DNA of 64,000 bases from an uncultured Chitinophaga sp. (lineage in GTDB: Bacteria; Bacteroidota; Bacteroidia; Chitinophagales; Chitinophagaceae). The stretch covers positions 124,001 through 188,000 of the forward strand of contig NZ_CABHOU010000059.1 of assembly GCF_902168175.1 (NCBI RefSeq). The letters run 5' to 3'. Made by a program: the position numbers and the translations under genes. Positions within the stretch are counted from its first letter, which is position 1, and every line of letters begins with the position of its first letter. The notes beneath the pieces were generated by a model, which saw nothing but the letters and a program-made list of their open reading frames with translations, was not told the origin of the DNA and did not search any database. Positions 62,701-64,000 of this stretch are shown piece after piece.

Positions 62701-63405
62701 ATGGAACAACAAATACGGGAACAGGGATTCACGATAGTAAACGATATATACACCGCGGAAGAAGTAAAAGAAATGTTAACTGCCATCCATCAGGCAGACA
62801 GCTCCCGCTCCACTTTTCGCCAGACAGACGATTTATTCGCCATCAGACAGGCACTGAAGGAAATACCTTCCCTATCTCCCATCATCTTTAATTATCGCCT
62901 TAAAACGCTGATAAAGGAGGTTTTTGGCGGGAGATACTTTGTGGTGAAGTCAATTTACTTTGATAAACCCGGTAAATCCAACTGGTTTGTAGCCTGGCAC
63001 CAGGACCTCACCATCTCCGTAAAAGAAAAAACGGACGTAGAAGGCTACGGCCCCTGGACGGTGAAACAGGATCAGTATGCCGTGCAACCACCTCTTTCCA
63101 TACTGGAACAAAACTTCACAATTCGTATACACCTCGACGATACAAACGACCAGAATGGCGCGCTAAAGGTGGTGCCAGGTTCTCACAAGAAAGGAATATA
63201 CCGGCCTGAAACAATTAACTGGCAGGAAGAAACAGCGGTAAGCTGCCCCGTACCACAGGGAGGCATTATGATCATGAAGCCCTTGCTGTTGCACGCTTCT
63301 GGCCGCACACTAAATGAAAAGAACCGCCGCGTACTGCACATAGAATTCAGCCAAACAAGCCTCCCCGAGCCTTTCCAATGGGCCGAAAAAACAACCACCA
63401 TTTAA
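62701..63405 (+). CDS. Phytanoyl-CoA dioxygenase family protein
   Basis: A 234-residue Fe(II)/2-oxoglutarate oxygenase-like protein. The iron triad is visible as H-x-D in 'VAWHQDLTISVKEK' and the distal His in 'MKPLLLHASGRTLNE'. An Arg-containing segment 'KNRRVLHIEFS' is placed to bind 2-oxoglutarate. The family hydroxylates varied small molecules, and the substrate here is unknown. It begins 6 nt after rmuC, so it is co-transcribed, and a nucleoside-diphosphate-sugar epimerase-like gene follows by 36 nt. Confidence 0.85.
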   Translation: MEQQIREQGFTIVNDIYTAEEVKEMLTAIHQADSSRSTFRQTDDLFAIRQALKEIPSLSPIIFNYRLKTLIKEVFGGRYFVVKSIYFDKPGKSNWFVAWHQDLTISVKEKTDVEGYGPWTVKQDQYAVQPPLSILEQNFTIRIHLDDTNDQNGALKVVPGSHKKGIYRPETINWQEETAVSCPVPQGGIMIMKPLLLHASGRTLNEKNRRVLHIEFSQTSLPEPFQWAEKTTTI

Positions 63406-63441
63406 AGAGCATCATCCCTTATCTTTATAGAAAATAAGAAG

Positions 63442-64000
63442 ATGCAAACAATACTTGGCGCAAATGGGGTAATAGGAAAGGAACTGTCGAAAGCACTCGT
63501 TCCCTACACCTCCGCAATTCGCCAGGTTAGCCGTAAGCCTCAAAAGGTAAATGCCACCGATGAAGTGTTTGCCGCCGACCTCACTGACTATCAGCAAACC
63601 TTAAAGGCAGTGGAAGGATCTTCTGTTACTTATCTTACTGTAGGACTCCGTTACCACTATAAAACATGGCAGCGCTTATGGCCACTGATCGTGCAAAACG
63701 TTATCAATGCCTGTAAAATAAGCGGTTCTAAACTGGTATTTTTTGATAATGTGTACATGTACGGTAAGGTAGATGGATGGATGACAGAGGAAACGCCGTA
63801 CAGGCCGGCAAGTAAGAAAGGAAAGATACGCACGATGATCGCACAAACGCTGCACGACGAAATGCAACGTGGCGCACTACCTGTTATAATAGCCAGGGCA
63901 GCCGACTTCTACGGACCTGGCGCAGAAAACAGTATACCTAATATACTCGTACTCAACAACCTGAATAAAGGTGCTAAGCCGCAATGGATGGGCGATTCAA
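63442..64000 (+). CDS. NAD-dependent epimerase/dehydratase family protein, 5' part
   Basis: The reading frame opens at ATG 63442 and runs off the window end, so only about 186 residues are seen. The start 'MQTILGANGVIGKELSKALV' is a GxxGxxG-type Rossmann motif of short-chain extended reductases. 'DNVYMYGKVDGWMTEETP' holds the YG region, and 'ARAADFYGPGAENS' is typical of NAD-dependent epimerases of the NmrA/WcaG kind. The usual YxxxK is not obvious. It is probably co-transcribed with rmuC and the dioxygenase. The substrate is unknown. Confidence 0.82.
   Translation, partial: MQTILGANGVIGKELSKALVPYTSAIRQVSRKPQKVNATDEVFAADLTDYQQTLKAVEGSSVTYLTVGLRYHYKTWQRLWPLIVQNVINACKISGSKLVFFDNVYMYGKVDGWMTEETPYRPASKKGKIRTMIAQTLHDEMQRGALPVIIARAADFYGPGAENSIPNILVLNNLNKGAKPQWMGDS

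Overview
The window looks like chromosome from a Bacteroidota species close to Chitinophaga (Chitinophagaceae). The evidence is the gene content (M56/BlaI pair with TonB domains, N-succinylornithine-type arginine operon, Bacteroidota-type PurM and SdhCAB, NagB fused to a PIG-L deacetylase, GH92/GH109/GH29/GH20 enzymes with F5/8C-like tails). Several promoters also match the Bacteroidota primary sigma consensus TTTG-N19-TAnnTTTG almost exactly. No phage, IS element, rRNA or CRISPR array was seen. One initiator tRNA and one TPP riboswitch are present.

Layout. 0.1-2.6 kb: BlaI repressor and M56 sensor peptidase under a promoter carrying two phased palindromes. 2.65-3.2 kb: repeat-rich spacer with 11-bp-period arrays. 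3.4-14.2 kb: housekeeping genes (purM, ribF, an exonuclease-holA pair, a coiled-coil membrane protein, a response regulator, an ABC-F ATPase, an MscS channel, an S9 oligopeptidase). 14.3-17.8 kb: sdhC-sdhA-sdhB. 18.7-20.4 kb: BadF-type amino-sugar kinase plus MurQ (cell-wall sugar recycling). 20.5-25.7 kb: S41 protease, small envelope proteins, der and era. 25.8-27.8 kb: initiator tRNA, a 108/109-bp tandem repeat, and ssb. 28.0-30.6 kb: TPP riboswitch and a TonB-dependent receptor. 30.8-39.2 kb: an eight-gene minus-strand arginine operon (GNAT-argG-argC-argD-argF'-argB-argE-argH).

39.6-61.1 kb is a glycan-degradation region of about 21 kb: GH29 fucosidase, GH109 alpha-N-acetylgalactosaminidase, galactokinase, two FucP/GluP-like MFS permeases, a ROK sugar kinase, glycosylasparaginase, CutC, an NPP-like phosphodiesterase, an EEP hydrolase, GH92 alpha-mannosidase, GH20 hexosaminidase, a Trp-rich secreted protein and NagB-PIG-L. 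Together they could strip an N-linked or mucin-like glycoprotein to fucose, GalNAc, mannose, GlcNAc and aspartate and feed GlcNAc into glycolysis. No SusC/SusD pair and no endoglycosidase is in the window. Three related palindromes around AAACGTTT lie upstream of the main units and suggest a shared LacI-type regulator encoded elsewhere. The window ends with rmuC, a phytanoyl-CoA-dioxygenase-like protein and a truncated NAD-dependent epimerase.

All product names come from motif recognition and memory of families. No database search was run.
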